From: Limonium bicolor | Taxonomy: Eukaryota > Streptophyta > Magnoliopsida > Caryophyllales > Plumbaginaceae | Direction of reading: 5' to 3' | Length of the DNA: 64,000 nucleotides | NCBI GenBank assembly: GCA_023374045.1 | Contig: CM041777.1 | Span: forward strand, 461,557,827 to 461,621,826 | In this document: in pieces, positions 11,995 through 22,092 of the stretch | How the letters are laid out: each line of letters starts with the position of its first letter | Numbering within the stretch: position 1 is the stretch's first letter | The notes under the pieces: model-generated | Databases searched by the model: none | What the model was told of the DNA's origin: nothing | The model's input: the letters and a program-made list of their open reading frames with translations, nothing else | Made by a program: the position numbers and the translations under genes

Positions 11995-13739
11995 ACAATT
12001 ACATATGAATGAATAGTATTTTGTTTATAGAACATAAGTACCAATCATTAAATCAATTCTCATTTTATGCTATGGACATTATAGTTTACGTGTTTTATAG
12101 TGAAATTTACACTAAGCGGTTTTCGCTTACCCCTCTTAAAAGGGATTACGCCACGTAATTACCATATGTTATTAGAACATTGGTTCACTCAATTCGGGTA
12201 CTCTAAAGCATTTTAGCTTCCCTACGGTCTATTATATAATGTATTCTGGTCAAAGGGTCTTAACCGTACTAATGGTTCAGTCCCTGCACCAAGAATTCCT
12301 ATTGGAGTTTATTAACTCGTAATCAATTCGGTTCTAGCCTATCAGGCTTCAAGGCATTGATAGCCATTTCTCTCATATTTACTAGGTGTATTAAACCTCT
12401 TAGCTAGGGCCCACTAGCTTCTGCTGCGTGACCCTGATAACCTTAGTGCTTAATTCGCTCTTTGGTTATTCCAAATGTGCTACACATCACCTTTTTATCC
12501 CTCTATTGTGGGAATAAGGTTTATTAAACAAGTGTGGTATTCTTTTGCCGTGCTTGAACTCAATGAGTTTTAGATTTTTAACCAACTCTCTGACAATCTA
12601 TTATACATACTATTTGTACTCCCACGATTATTCACTAAGTTCCTCCGACTTATTGTCGGGCGAGGGTAAGTCACTACTAGTTGTAGTGCTTCCTGGTTGT
12701 CAATAGCTTCTGAATTATACCAGTTCTTCTGGTTCAGTACAAGTATTCTTTACATGTATGACCTAGCATTTTCTATGCGTCGGTTTAGTGCCTTTCTTAA
12801 GTCTCCTTGCACTTTTATTCCGATGGAATTCACATTTTTGTGATTGTTGGTGTGTTTCACACTCCTCGTGCTTCTTTGGCCTTAGGCCTCACGGTTTGTT
12901 TTAAGCTTTTGCTTGACTAGCTTATGCCATGTTCGTTGGTGAAACGAAGGATTTACCACAATTTACATTTTCCATATTCCTAGCTATCCAACTAGATCAA
13001 TAACTGCACAAGTGCAATACCAAAACACTAGTCCTACAGAGTGCAAAGGCGTAAACGCTTGGCAGTAAATCACTTATGTGATTGCAATAGGAATAATACT
13101 TCTGCCTGCCATCTCGTGTTTACAACTCCATGTCATTGTCTAACTACTTCCTTATAGCGGTCGCTTGTTGCGCACCATATTCTTAATCATTATACAACAT
13201 CGTTTTTATGGTCTCGGTTACTGTGGTAGCTTATCTTTACTCATTGCCATTGTCGTTGGCACCATTTCCTTAAGGTGTGAATACACCGAGGGTTTCCTAT
13301 GTTCGTGTGTATGACGGTTGTGCGTAGCATATTGCAATGTTATTATCTTCCCAATGTGGAGATGTTTTATTTCAATTTAGGTTTCATGGGTAGGTTAGCT
13401 TACCCCACATTATTCCATCATTTATGATATAATTTGCAAATATCTTGGTTGACCAAGGATGAAGTGATCTGTTGGATCACTAACTCCTTTGGCTTTGGTC
13501 ATTCGATGTCGAAATGTGTATTCACATTGATTGATTTGACGCTCACTTCCTTCTAAATCCTGGCATTGGATATAAGGTTTGGCTGTGCAGTTTTATTTGT
13601 GTGAACTTCACCGGGACATCCCAAGGGACTTCAAGGGTTTTCTGGTCCGTTCTCCAATTGAAGAGTATTCAATCACTGATAAATGAAAGTTCTTGTTGAG
13701 AGTTTATTTCACTCATAAGTCTCATGCCAGGGTTTATTA
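11995..13739 (-). mobile_element. E1 interior, middle segment
   Basis: This is related to 60770-62600 of E2. Shared landmarks are AAGCGGTTTTCGCT, then GGATTACGCC.ACGTAAT, CTAGCTTC.GCTGCG.GAC and TGCGCACCAT. It should be pol-derived by position, but no reverse transcriptase, RNase H or integrase motif can be read on either strand. It is bounded on the right by the LTR at 13740. Confidence 0.7.
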
Positions 13740-15505
13740 TGTGAGCCTCGATTTTAAACCCTATCCTATTTTGATAAAGTTGATTAGGATCTAGTCGGGT
13801 TTTAGGTCCACTTTTACCTAAGATTAATAACTATGTCATATAACAATAATTATTAAGACCTAAAGGCATCCCACGGAACCTATTATGAGTCGCCACCTAA
13901 TTTAACCTAGATCAAATTGGGAAAGGATGAGTTCGGGTTCGGGGGCTTGATATTCACTTAATTAGGGTTCAATTACTTTCATTACCCCTCCTAGGTCGTT
14001 TTTCCTCTACTTAGGTTATTACGGCTTACTACGAAGTTGTTTTTAACCTAGGTGCGCGCTTCTGATTTTTTTGTATTTTAAAACATTTTTTACTGAAAAT
14101 AAAAAGTGGAAACTGAAAATACCTAAACTAGGGTTTCGGGGGCAGAATTAGGTCAAATTTGTTTACGTCCGTAGCCACGGACCTCATGTCCGAGACCACG
14201 GACCCCAGTTAACCTAACTATAAAGAAAAGTCGAATTTAAGAAAAAATGAAAATTTTGAAAAGTCCGGGGCCACGGACAAGCTGTCCGTGGTCCCGGACA
14301 TTATTTAGAAAACCTAAATTTTAAATTTTAAAAAAATCTGTCGCCGTCCATGGGTGTCATGGCCACGGACAACCGTCCTGGTCCCGGACCATAGGTCCGA
14401 AATCCCAGACCACCCACGACAGGGGTTTTCTGATGGTTCCCGACGGTGTTTTCGGCTAAAAAATTATGCACGTTGTAGCCTGAAAGATATACAATACTTT
14501 AGTAATTGAAGATTGCAGTTTGAAGTCTGATTACGCACGAAACTTGACAAACAAGTAACAGGCAGAAGCAAAAGCACTTAGCAATATAGAAGGTAAAAGG
14601 TTAGTTGAACCTAAAATTTGACAGAGAGTTAATAAGGTGTGGAGTGTCAGAAAAGTAGCATTGCAACCTGTTTTACCTTCGAATTCAAGAGGATTCTTCA
14701 CGTCGGGATTTTCGGAGGCTCCAATGGTGCCGGTTCCGGATTGAGTTCGACCCCAAGCTTCTGGTTGTTGATTGTTGGAAGGGTTCTCACGTTTTGAGTG
14801 GGTTGGTTGATTTTTGATGATTTTTATGTGTTGGGAATTGGAAAACGTGTTTCGGTATTGATTTCGGTGAGATTCAGTGTTGTTTTGGTGCTTGAGGGTG
14901 CAAAAACGTGGGAGACTGGCTATAAGGAGAGAGTTTGACTGCCTAGGGTTCTAAGAGCATATGAGATTCTTCCTTTATCAAAATACCTATCCTTTATATA
15001 GACTTTCTTAAAGATAAAGAAAATCTAGTAAAAGTAAGATTTTTGGCATTTTAATTAAATGACTTCCCAAAGGAATTTTGCTGTGAAAATTTAACCACGG
15101 TCAAGGATGGAAATTATGATTTTATGAAGTGGAATCGGATTTTTTAAAGTTGGAATATTTTTAAATTGAATTTCTCATCAGATTCAGTGAGAAATTGCTA
15201 GAAAATTATTGGAATTCGAAAATCAAAATTCCAATGCCATTATGCTTAAAATGTCATCCTCTATATGGGTTAAAATTGCAAGCATTTTCAGCTGATTTGG
15301 GCATCTTTTGGCGGAGAGAGAAAGTCCATAGGAGGTCTCGGGAGCCTTAAAAATTACAAAAACGCCCCTGAAATGACGAAACTGCTCCCCATGCTCTGGA
15401 ATGTGCCGATTGAGCCGGAATCTCTCATTACTTGATCGAAGTGGCCCCTCACAACACCAAACCCTCGTATACCCTAACCAGGGGGGTCAAAATTTTGGTA
15501 TAACG
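13740..15505 (-). repeat. 3' LTR of the nested Tat/Ogre-type element
   Basis: It begins (plus strand) TGTGAGCCTCG and ends TATAACG, where the other copy has TATAACA, so the terminal base has mutated. It contains a TATA box (14993-15001), the hairpin 14263-14299 and the GC-rich GTCCG cluster. It has several single-base indels relative to the right copy. Confidence 0.9.
14993..15001 (-). promoter_or_regulatory. Candidate TATA box, 3' LTR copy
   Basis: The minus strand reads CTATATAAA. The same position and flanks (GAAAGTCTATATAAAGG) occur in the 5' LTR at 21568-21576. Confidence 0.6.
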
Positions 15506-15599
15506 ATTGCCCCGTCAACTGGACTTTGTATGGATGTGAAAAGTCTGGTTGATGCTTGAGTAATGCCCTAAAATTTTGGATTCCACAGAATCCTCCATG

Positions 15600-15835
15600 T
15601 TGTCCGAAACCGCATTGACTACATCCGCTATTCGGAGGTGCTGACTACCTAAGGGATAAACATTGTCGAGCTATTCTAAGGCGCTGACTACCTATAGTGA
15701 AAATGTGTCAAGCTATTATAAGGCATGGACTACCTAGGATGAAAATGATGTCAGCTATTCTAAGGCGTTGACTACCTATAATAAATGAAATAAAGCAATG
15801 TCAAGCGCTTTCTAAGGCGTTGACTACCTAGGATG
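15600..15835. repeat. ~42-bp tandem repeat, Tat/Ogre interior
   Basis: The motif GCTATTCTAAGGCGTTGACTA followed by CCTA recurs with GACTACCT at 15643, 15686, 15728, 15770 and 15822, giving a period of 42-43 bp and one 52-bp step. It lies just inside the 3' LTR. Confidence 0.85.
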
Positions 15836-16189
15836 TGAAAACTGTATGCAATGCAAGAACTGAAATGCTAATGATGCTAATGATGCTGATGATGGATGCT
15901 ATGATGCTCGTATGCTTCTGGGGACGACCGAACCCGTACCAATGCTCCTGGCTGGACCCAATGGGGACTAATTGCCATCGCCCCCAAGCCGGTGTGCAGG
16001 GATAACTCCTGGTAAAAACCCTGGGGACTTATTGCCTTTGCCCACCATTCTTTGATCCCAAATAAGTAAGCTGACATAACACAGGAGGATTTATTGCCAT
16101 CACCTCGCCAACTTTTCTGTCGCTAGGTCTTGTGACGCGCCTGGATAATGCAACTAGGCTTTATGACGAGCCTATATGAATGAGATGAA

Positions 16190-16625
16190 TGCAATGTGTT
16201 TGATGAGAGTGGGTAAGCTAAAAGGTCTTACTACGAGCCTAAAGGAATTCAACTAGGTCTTATGACGAGCCTAAAGGATGGTTCTAGGTCTTATGAAGAG
16301 CCTAAAGGTGGGATCTAGGTCTTATGACGAGCCTAAAGGTAGGATCTAGGTCTTATGACGAGCCTAAAGGTTGGATCTAGGTCTTATGACGAGCCTAAAG
16401 GTTGGATCTAGGTCTTATGACGAGCCTAAGGGTTGGATCTAGGTCTTATGACGAGCCTAAAGGTAGGATCTAGGTCTTATGACGAGCCTAAAGGATGGTT
16501 CTAGGTCTTATGATGAGCCTAAAGGTTGGTTCTAGGTCTTATGACGAGCCTAAAGGTTGGATCTAGGTCTTATGACGAGCCTAAAGGTTGGATCTAGGTC
16601 TTATGACGAGCCTAAAGATGGGATC
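16190..16625. repeat. 31-bp tandem repeat array, Tat/Ogre interior
   Basis: About 13 near-identical 31-bp units with the core TAGGTCTTATGACGAGCCTA and a variable GGTTGGATC/GGTAGGATC joint. For example, CTTATGAC occurs at 16321, 16352 and 16383. The units are contiguous without unique spacers, so this is a minisatellite and not a CRISPR array. Confidence 0.93.
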
Positions 16626-16699
16626 TAAGTGAAAGTGAGTCAAGTGTATGATGGGTCCAATAGAATAGAATGTAGAAGGATTAGGGCTCGAGACGGGCC

Positions 16700-16985
16700 T
16701 GTGGATGTTTGAATGTGGAGGTAGGGCTTAGGACGGGCCTGTGGAAATTTGATGTGGAGGTAGGGCTTAGGACGGGCCTGAGGAAATTTGATGTGGAGGT
16801 AGGGCTTAGGACGGGCCTGTGGAAATTTGATGTGGAGGTAGGGCCTAGGACGGGCCTGAGGAAATTTGATGTGGAGGTAGGGCTTAGGACGGGCCTGAGG
16901 AAATTTGATGTGGAGTTAGGCTTAGGACGGGCCTGTGGAAATTTGATGTGGAGGTAGGCTTAGGACGGGCCTGAGGAAATTTGAG
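16700..16985. repeat. 39-bp tandem repeat array, Tat/Ogre interior
   Basis: About seven units of 39 bp with core TAGGGCTTAGGACGGGCCTG and GGAAATTTGATGTGGAGG. The 82-codon frame across it is a by-product of the period being a multiple of three. The core resembles that of the adjacent 31-bp array (GGTCTTATGACGAGCCT against GGGCTTAGGACGGGCCT), so the two probably share an ancestor. Confidence 0.92.
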
Positions 16986-17038
16986 GAGGGTTTGATCCTT
17001 TGGGTTTTGGTTTTTGGGCCTCAATCGGTGTCGTTGGT

Positions 17039-17062
17039 GCAATTGTTGGGACCAACAATTGC
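17039..17062. other. Hairpin next to a polypurine-like motif (first)
   Basis: GCAATTGTTGG (17039-17049) and its perfect complement CCAACAATTGC (17052-17062) are separated by two bases and followed by CCCCAGTATTTT. Read in element orientation, AATACTGGGGGCAATTG precedes the stem, a purine-run arrangement like that at the real 3' LTR junction. Confidence 0.8.
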
Positions 17063-17108
17063 CCCCAGTATTTTTCCTTAAGGCAATCTGAGTTTTTTAG
17101 GATTTTAT

Positions 17109-17135
17109 GGCAATCGATCGGAACGATCGATTGCC
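17109..17135. other. Hairpin next to a polypurine-like motif (second)
   Basis: GGCAATCGATCG (17109-17120) pairs perfectly with CGATCGATTGCC (17124-17135) around a GAA loop. The same CCCAGTATTTT tail follows as after the first hairpin, although the stem sequence differs. A third GATTGCCCCCAGTAT copy without a stem lies at 18229-18243. Confidence 0.82.
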
Positions 17136-18990
17136 CCCAGTATTTTCTTTGATTAATTGCGCAAAAACAAGTCTCACTCTCACAAGGTCAGGGTTTATCT
17201 TGATGTGGTGCTTTCTATCCTACACTCAAAGTGTTTGATTCTTGCACTCGTGCTCTTCTTCTGGTCAAAACATCTCAACCGTTGAATTTGACATTTGTTA
17301 GATTTACGCATTCAACCTATTACTTTCACGTGATTGGATACACAACTACTAAGTCGGAAGTCTTTTGAGCTTATAACGTGGCTATGGGGTCTAATGAAAG
17401 ACGATGGGACGATGGAGGAATGTTTAGGATATGTGGAGCTATAAGGGTGACCAAAGCTACAACTTGCACCTTCTCTTGGACTTGTCTTCTTCGTCTTGAA
17501 GTCGTTTGGCTACTTCGTGATGAATTCGCTTGTGAGCTTGGAACTTGGGACTTTTGGGTTGTTCCTTGCACCTTCTCTCTTTCTTCCAATTTGGATTTCT
17601 TCGAGGCTTTTCAGATTTGCCTTTCTTTGAATCTCTTTTTCTTTGGGGTTCTTGTGTTTCCCGGTTTTTAACTTTGAGAGCTGTTTTTGATGTGTAAGCT
17701 CATTTGGATCCTGTGTCACTTGGGACCATTTGCGGATCGTTTTGTCATGCTGGTACCAGTTTTGCTTCTTTGGACTTGTGAAGTTGCTGTTCAAAAGTCA
17801 GGCTCCTTGCTTCCTTTGGTCACTGGGTCGATTATTCATCATTGGCTGGCTTATTTTGTGGAGTTTGTAGTGTTGTAAAAGAGGTCATATATGAAAAGCT
17901 CAGAGGGGGTGCCTAGGGTGTGTATGTCAGGGTTCACTAGCTTTTGGCTTTGTGGTGTTGTACCTAGGTGCTTCGTCATCCCTAATAGTTGTGTATCCTT
18001 TCTTTGTTACTTTTCATAGGTTTAAGCGTAAATTTACAAATTATCTCCTTCGGTTGGAGTCATGCCGTTTACCTTACCTTTGAATGTAATCTCTTTGGAG
18101 CCATGTAAAAATGACATGCTCTTTCACTCATGGTTTTACCGCTCAAGGCACCCTCGCGAAATGTTCACTCAAAGACTTGTTCATGCGCTTTAAACCAATG
18201 AAATAAACGTTATCGACCCTTAACTCAGATTGCCCCCAGTATGGTTTTGGGGTCTTTGACAAGCCTTTTGAATACCCAGGTTATTTGTTGGAGGTGGTTG
18301 TAGGTGTGGTGGTACATGGCGATGAAGTCTTGCTGTTTTGGTGGAGTGATGTAGTGATGAAAGTAAAACATGGCAGTGGGATGCTTTCAGTGTACGGTGA
18401 AATTTTCCATTGAGAGGTGATGAGTGGTGGTGGAAGCCAACAAGGTGGTGAGATCTTCCTTGCGCAAGAATGAGTTTCATGTGGAGAGGGGAGTATGGTG
18501 AGACACATGGGATGTATGTGATGAAGGTAGTGGATGTGGGTGAAATGACGTGATGACTTATTTATTTTTTGGTGTTCTGGTTTTGTGAATAAATGCACAA
18601 AAAATAATGAAAATGGAACTATGCTCTAATTCATGAATGGAAAGACAACATCAAAAATTGTAATCTTAAGAAACTACCTAAAATGATAAAGGAAGCTAGC
18701 TACCATAAAAGTTAGAAGAATGACTGAGAAAAGAAAACTACTAAATCGAGAAAACTTCTAAAATAGTGATGTTGAACTGTCTGATGCCAACGTGCTGAAG
18801 ACTCGAGCTGTTGACCGTCGAGACGCCATTGACCATGATTGTCTTCCTTCCAAACTTCGAGTAGGCCCTGTAAAATGTTTGAACTAGGAATGCCTATGGG
18901 TTATGTAGGAAGTAACTGGACCTGAGTCTTCGTTAAGCTGAGAGTGAAGTGCATAGATTAGAGTGATCCCTAGACTAGAACGGACAAGTA
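17136..18990. other. Tat/Ogre-type interior, no gene recognised
   Basis: Mixed-composition sequence inside the nested element. Open frames of up to about 105 codons occur on both strands and overlap each other. None shows gag, protease, reverse transcriptase or integrase motifs. Confidence 0.6.
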
Positions 18991-18994
18991 GCCC

Positions 18995-19760
18995 CGAATC
19001 CCCTTAATCCAAAAATTGAGCAAACAAGCTGAAGGAAATCACATGGACCGTGAATGGGCCACTGGGCCGAGGGATAAGCCTTGAAGTCTAAGATTCGTTT
19101 GATGCTCTTGTTGGGCCTTGAAGCCGGAAACTGGAATGAATGAGTTATGCAAACTATCTTGGATTCAAATGTTTTATGGGCCGAAATTCTGGATTGAGAG
19201 CGAAGCTCATGGGCCAAAACTATGAATTGGTCTATGGGCTCAAATGGAATGAGTTATGAGTGTGGTACATGGGCCAGAATGATTGCTCTATATGTGAACT
19301 GGAATTTGGGCCGAGTGATTTTGGTTGGGCCTAAAAGATGACACCTAGATCTAGGGTTTTGGGTTAAGGTCATGATAAGAAGTCTACCTAGACTAGAATG
19401 AACCCTTGGGCCGGAATGTGTTTGGGCCTGAAATAAAGCACATGAGCTGGAATGGTCCCTAAATCACAAATGGGCCTAACTTTCTTCGGGCCAGAGAAGA
19501 TGGTTGCTAAGCCAAAAAAGATTTTATTTTCAGGACTTGTGAGTTATTTCAAGTTCAGGTGGATTTCTTTTTATGGGCCTAAAACTAATTGGATCATTCA
19601 AATTGGGCCGGAAGAGAAATCACCTAAGTCTAAGCTTTCGGGCCGAAGCCCGAACGACTCACATATTAAACCAAACAGGGCCTTTGGGCCGCAAACAAAT
19701 AGAGCTGCCAATTCGGGGTTGAGCTAGGCTGATGTAGGAGAAGTTCCTATCAATCTCTAG
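18995..19760. repeat. GGGCC-rich degenerate repeat tract
   Basis: TGGGCC or CGGGCC recurs roughly every 30-60 bp (for example near 19056, 19110, 19178, 19210, 19270, 19310 and 19328), embedded in variable sequence. It appears to be a degenerate repeat region of the element's 5' interior, with no protein signal. Confidence 0.6.
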
Positions 19761-19849
19761 GCTGGGTAGTGGGCCGATCACACAGGCAAACAAAGCCACA
19801 CACAAATTCAAATATCCTCTAGACGTTTAAATCAAACCGGGTATGGATC

Positions 19850-20110
19850 GATCCGGAGAGGTGCTTGGGGCATGGGCCCAGGTCACCACAAAGGAATAGG
19901 GCTTGCACGCTATTCTCTTTGGGCTTCCCCACTCATTTCACATCACCTGAAGGTGTGCGTCTACGGTCGGGTCTTTGACTGACCAAACAATGGGCTAGGT
20001 AAGGGCACTGCAAGGAAAACGCTTGGGGCTTAGGCCCAGGTATTAAGGGGATGTGGTTAGACGACATCCTCTCTTTTCCCCCGCTTATTCACATCACCTA
20101 AAAGGTGTTA
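19850..20110. repeat. Two-copy ~150-bp duplication near the primer site
   Basis: GGTGCTTGGGGCATGGGCCCAGG... followed by CATCACCTGAAGGTGTGCGTC is repeated as CGCTTGGGGCTTAGGCCCAGG... followed by CATCACCTAAAAGGTGTTAGTC. It lies within the 5' untranslated interior. Confidence 0.65.
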
Positions 20111-20303
20111 GTCCTGACGGGGACCCTCAAACGGATCCCGGGGTGAAATCGGTTTGCGTGGACCCTCGCTCTCATATGATGCAAAGGTGCAGAAAATTAA
20201 AGTGCGCACGAAAGTAAACAAACAAAGTAATAAAAGCCATAAATAAACATTTTTCGAGTTAAGCCCCTTTTCTTAAATTAAACAAGTTAATATTAAGAAG
20301 TTG

Positions 20304-20321
20304 TCCCCAGCAGAGTCGCCA
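20304..20321 (-). other. Primer-binding site, tRNA-Arg type
   Basis: On the minus strand this reads TGGCGACTCTGCTGGGGA, three bases after the LTR end CTCACA. This matches the tRNA-Arg primer site characteristic of Ogre/Tat retrotransposons and fixes the element's orientation and lineage. Confidence 0.88.
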
Positions 20322-20846
20322 GTCTGTGAGCCTCGATTTTAAACCCTATCCTATGTTGATTAAAGTTAATTAGGATCTAGTCAGGTTTTAGGTCCAATAT
20401 AACCTAAGATTAATAACTATGTCATATAACAATAATTATAAAGACCTAAGCTAGCCCACTGGAACCTATTATGAGTCGCCACCTAATTTAACCTAGATCA
20501 AATTAGGAAAGGAGAGTTCGGGTTCGAGGGCTTGATATTCGACTTAATTAGGGTTCAATTACTTTCATTACCCCTCCTAGGTTGTTTTTCCTCTACTTAG
20601 CTTATTTACGGCTTACTACGAAGTTGTTTTTAACCTAGGTTCGCGCTTCTGATTTTTTTGTTTTTTTAACATTTTTTACTGAAAATAAAAGTGGAAACTG
20701 AAAATACCTAAACTAGGTTTCGGAGGCAGAATTAGGTCTAATTTTGTTTACGTCCGTAGCCACGGACCCCATGTCCGAGACCACAGACCCTAGTTAACCT
20801 AACTATACAGAAAAGTCGAATTTAAGAAAAAATGAAATTTTGAAAA

Positions 20847-20883
20847 GTCCGGGGCCACGGACAAGCTGTCCGTGGTCCCGGAC
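20847..20883. other. Leader hairpin, 5' LTR copy (also 14263-14299)
   Basis: The arms GTCCGGGGCCACGGACA (20847-20863) and TGTCCGTGGTCCCGGAC (20867-20883) pair over 17 positions with one mismatch and a 3-nt loop. The 3' LTR has the same structure at 14263-14299. The solo LTR keeps a 17-pair version at 10810-10845 with a bulge and one mismatch despite sequence drift. Confidence 0.85.
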
Positions 20884-21567
20884 ATTATTTAGAAAACCTA
20901 AATTTTAAAATTTTTAAAAAATATGCCGCCGTCCGTGGGTGTCCGTGGTCCCGACCATAGGTCCGAGGTCCCGGACCACCCACAGACAGGGGTTTTCTGA
21001 TGGTTCCCGACGGTGTTTTCGGCTAAAACATTATGCACGTGTAGCCTGAAAGATATACAATACGTTAGTAATTGAAAGATTGTAATTTGAAGTCTGATTA
21101 CGCACGAAACTTGACAAACAAGTAACAAGATAGAAGCAAAAGCAATTAGCAATACAGAAGCATAGAAAGGTTAGTTTGAACCCAAAATTTGACAGAGAGT
21201 TAATAAGGTCGTGGAGAGTTAGAAAAGTAGCATTGCAACCTGTTTTACCTTCGAATTCAAGAGGATTCTTCACGTCGAGATTCTTCAGAGGCTCCAATGG
21301 TGCCAGTTCCGGATTGAGTTCGACCCAAGCTTCTGGTTGTTGATTGTTGGAAGTGTTCTTCACGTTTTGGAGGTGTTTTGTTGATGTTTGATGATTTTTA
21401 ATGTGTTGGGAATTGGAAAACGTGTTTCGGTATTGATTTCGGTGAGATTTCGGTGTTGTTTTGGTGCTTGAGGGTGCAAAAACGTGGGAGACTGGCTGTG
21501 GATGAGAGTTTTGACTGCCTAGGGTTCTAAGAGCATATGAGATCTCCTTTATCAAAAACCCTATCCC

Positions 21568-21576
21568 TTTATATAG
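21568..21576 (-). promoter_or_regulatory. Candidate TATA box, 5' LTR
   Basis: The minus strand reads CTATATAAA within CTTTAAGAAAGTCTATATAAAGG (split: CTTTAAGAAAGT then CTATATAAAGG). It is shared by all three LTRs of the family. Transcription from here would place the hairpin cluster ~590-830 nt downstream, before the primer-binding site. Confidence 0.65.
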
Positions 21577-22092
21577 ACTTTCTTAAAGATAAAGAAAATC
21601 TAGTAAAAGTAAGATTTTTTGGCATTTTAATTAAATGACTTCCCAAGGAATTTTGCTGTGAAATTTGAACCACGTGTCAAGGATGGCAATTATGATTTTT
21701 CTGAAGTAGAATCAGATTTTTTAAATGTTGGAATATTTTTAAATTGAATTTCTCGTCAGATTCAGTCAGAAATTGCTAGAAAATTATTGGAAATTCAAAA
21801 AATCAAAATTCCAACTCCATTATGCTTAAAATGTCATCCTCTATCATGGGTTAAAATTTCAAAGCATTTCAAGGTGATTTGGGCATCTTTTGGAGGAGAG
21901 AGAAAGTCCATAGGAGGTCTCGGGAGCCTTAAAAATTACAAAAATGCCCCTGAAAACGACAAAACTGCTCCCCGTGCTCTGGAATGTGCCGAATGAGCCG
22001 GAATCTCTCATTACTTGATCGAAGTGCCCCTCACAACACCAAACCCTCGTAGACCCTAACCAGGGGGTCAAAATTTTGGGTATAACAACTAG

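Larger units (their letters stand above)
13740..22087 (-). mobile_element. Non-autonomous Tat/Ogre-type LTR retrotransposon nested in E1
   Basis: LTRs of 1,766 and 1,763 bp flank a 4.8-kb interior. The primer-binding site next to the right LTR is tRNA-Arg-type, as in the Tat/Ogre lineage of Ty3/gypsy elements. The interior has no gag or pol. It carries three tandem arrays near the 3' LTR, two hairpins and a GGGCC-rich tract. Tandem repeats upstream of the 3' LTR are known for Ogre/Tat elements. Five-base flanks are TATTA (13735-13739) and ACTAG (22088-22092). These do not match, so either an end has been rearranged or two copies recombined. Confidence 0.88.
20325..22087 (-). repeat. 5' LTR of the nested Tat/Ogre-type element
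   Basis: On the minus strand it starts TGTTATACCCAAAATTTTG and ends GGCTCACA. It contains the TATA box at 21568-21576, a CG-rich cluster at 20740-20990 with a 17-bp-arm hairpin at 20847-20883, and a splice-donor-like GAAGGTAAAAC near 21255. A 174-codon frame at 21031-21555 is LTR sequence and not a gene. Confidence 0.92.

Noticed and set aside
16190..16625. CRISPR-like regular repeat
   Set aside because: The 31-bp units are contiguous with no unique spacers, inside a plant retrotransposon.
16709..16957. 82-codon frame with repeated VEVGLRTGLRKFD-like units
   Set aside because: Produced by a 39-bp tandem repeat, whose period is divisible by three. It has no start context and no relatives.
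21031..21555. 174-codon minus frame, with a related 63-codon frame at 11149-11340
   Set aside because: Both lie at the same place in Tat/Ogre-type LTRs. The copies differ mostly at amino-acid-changing positions and the third LTR copy is frameshifted, so there is no sign of protein selection.
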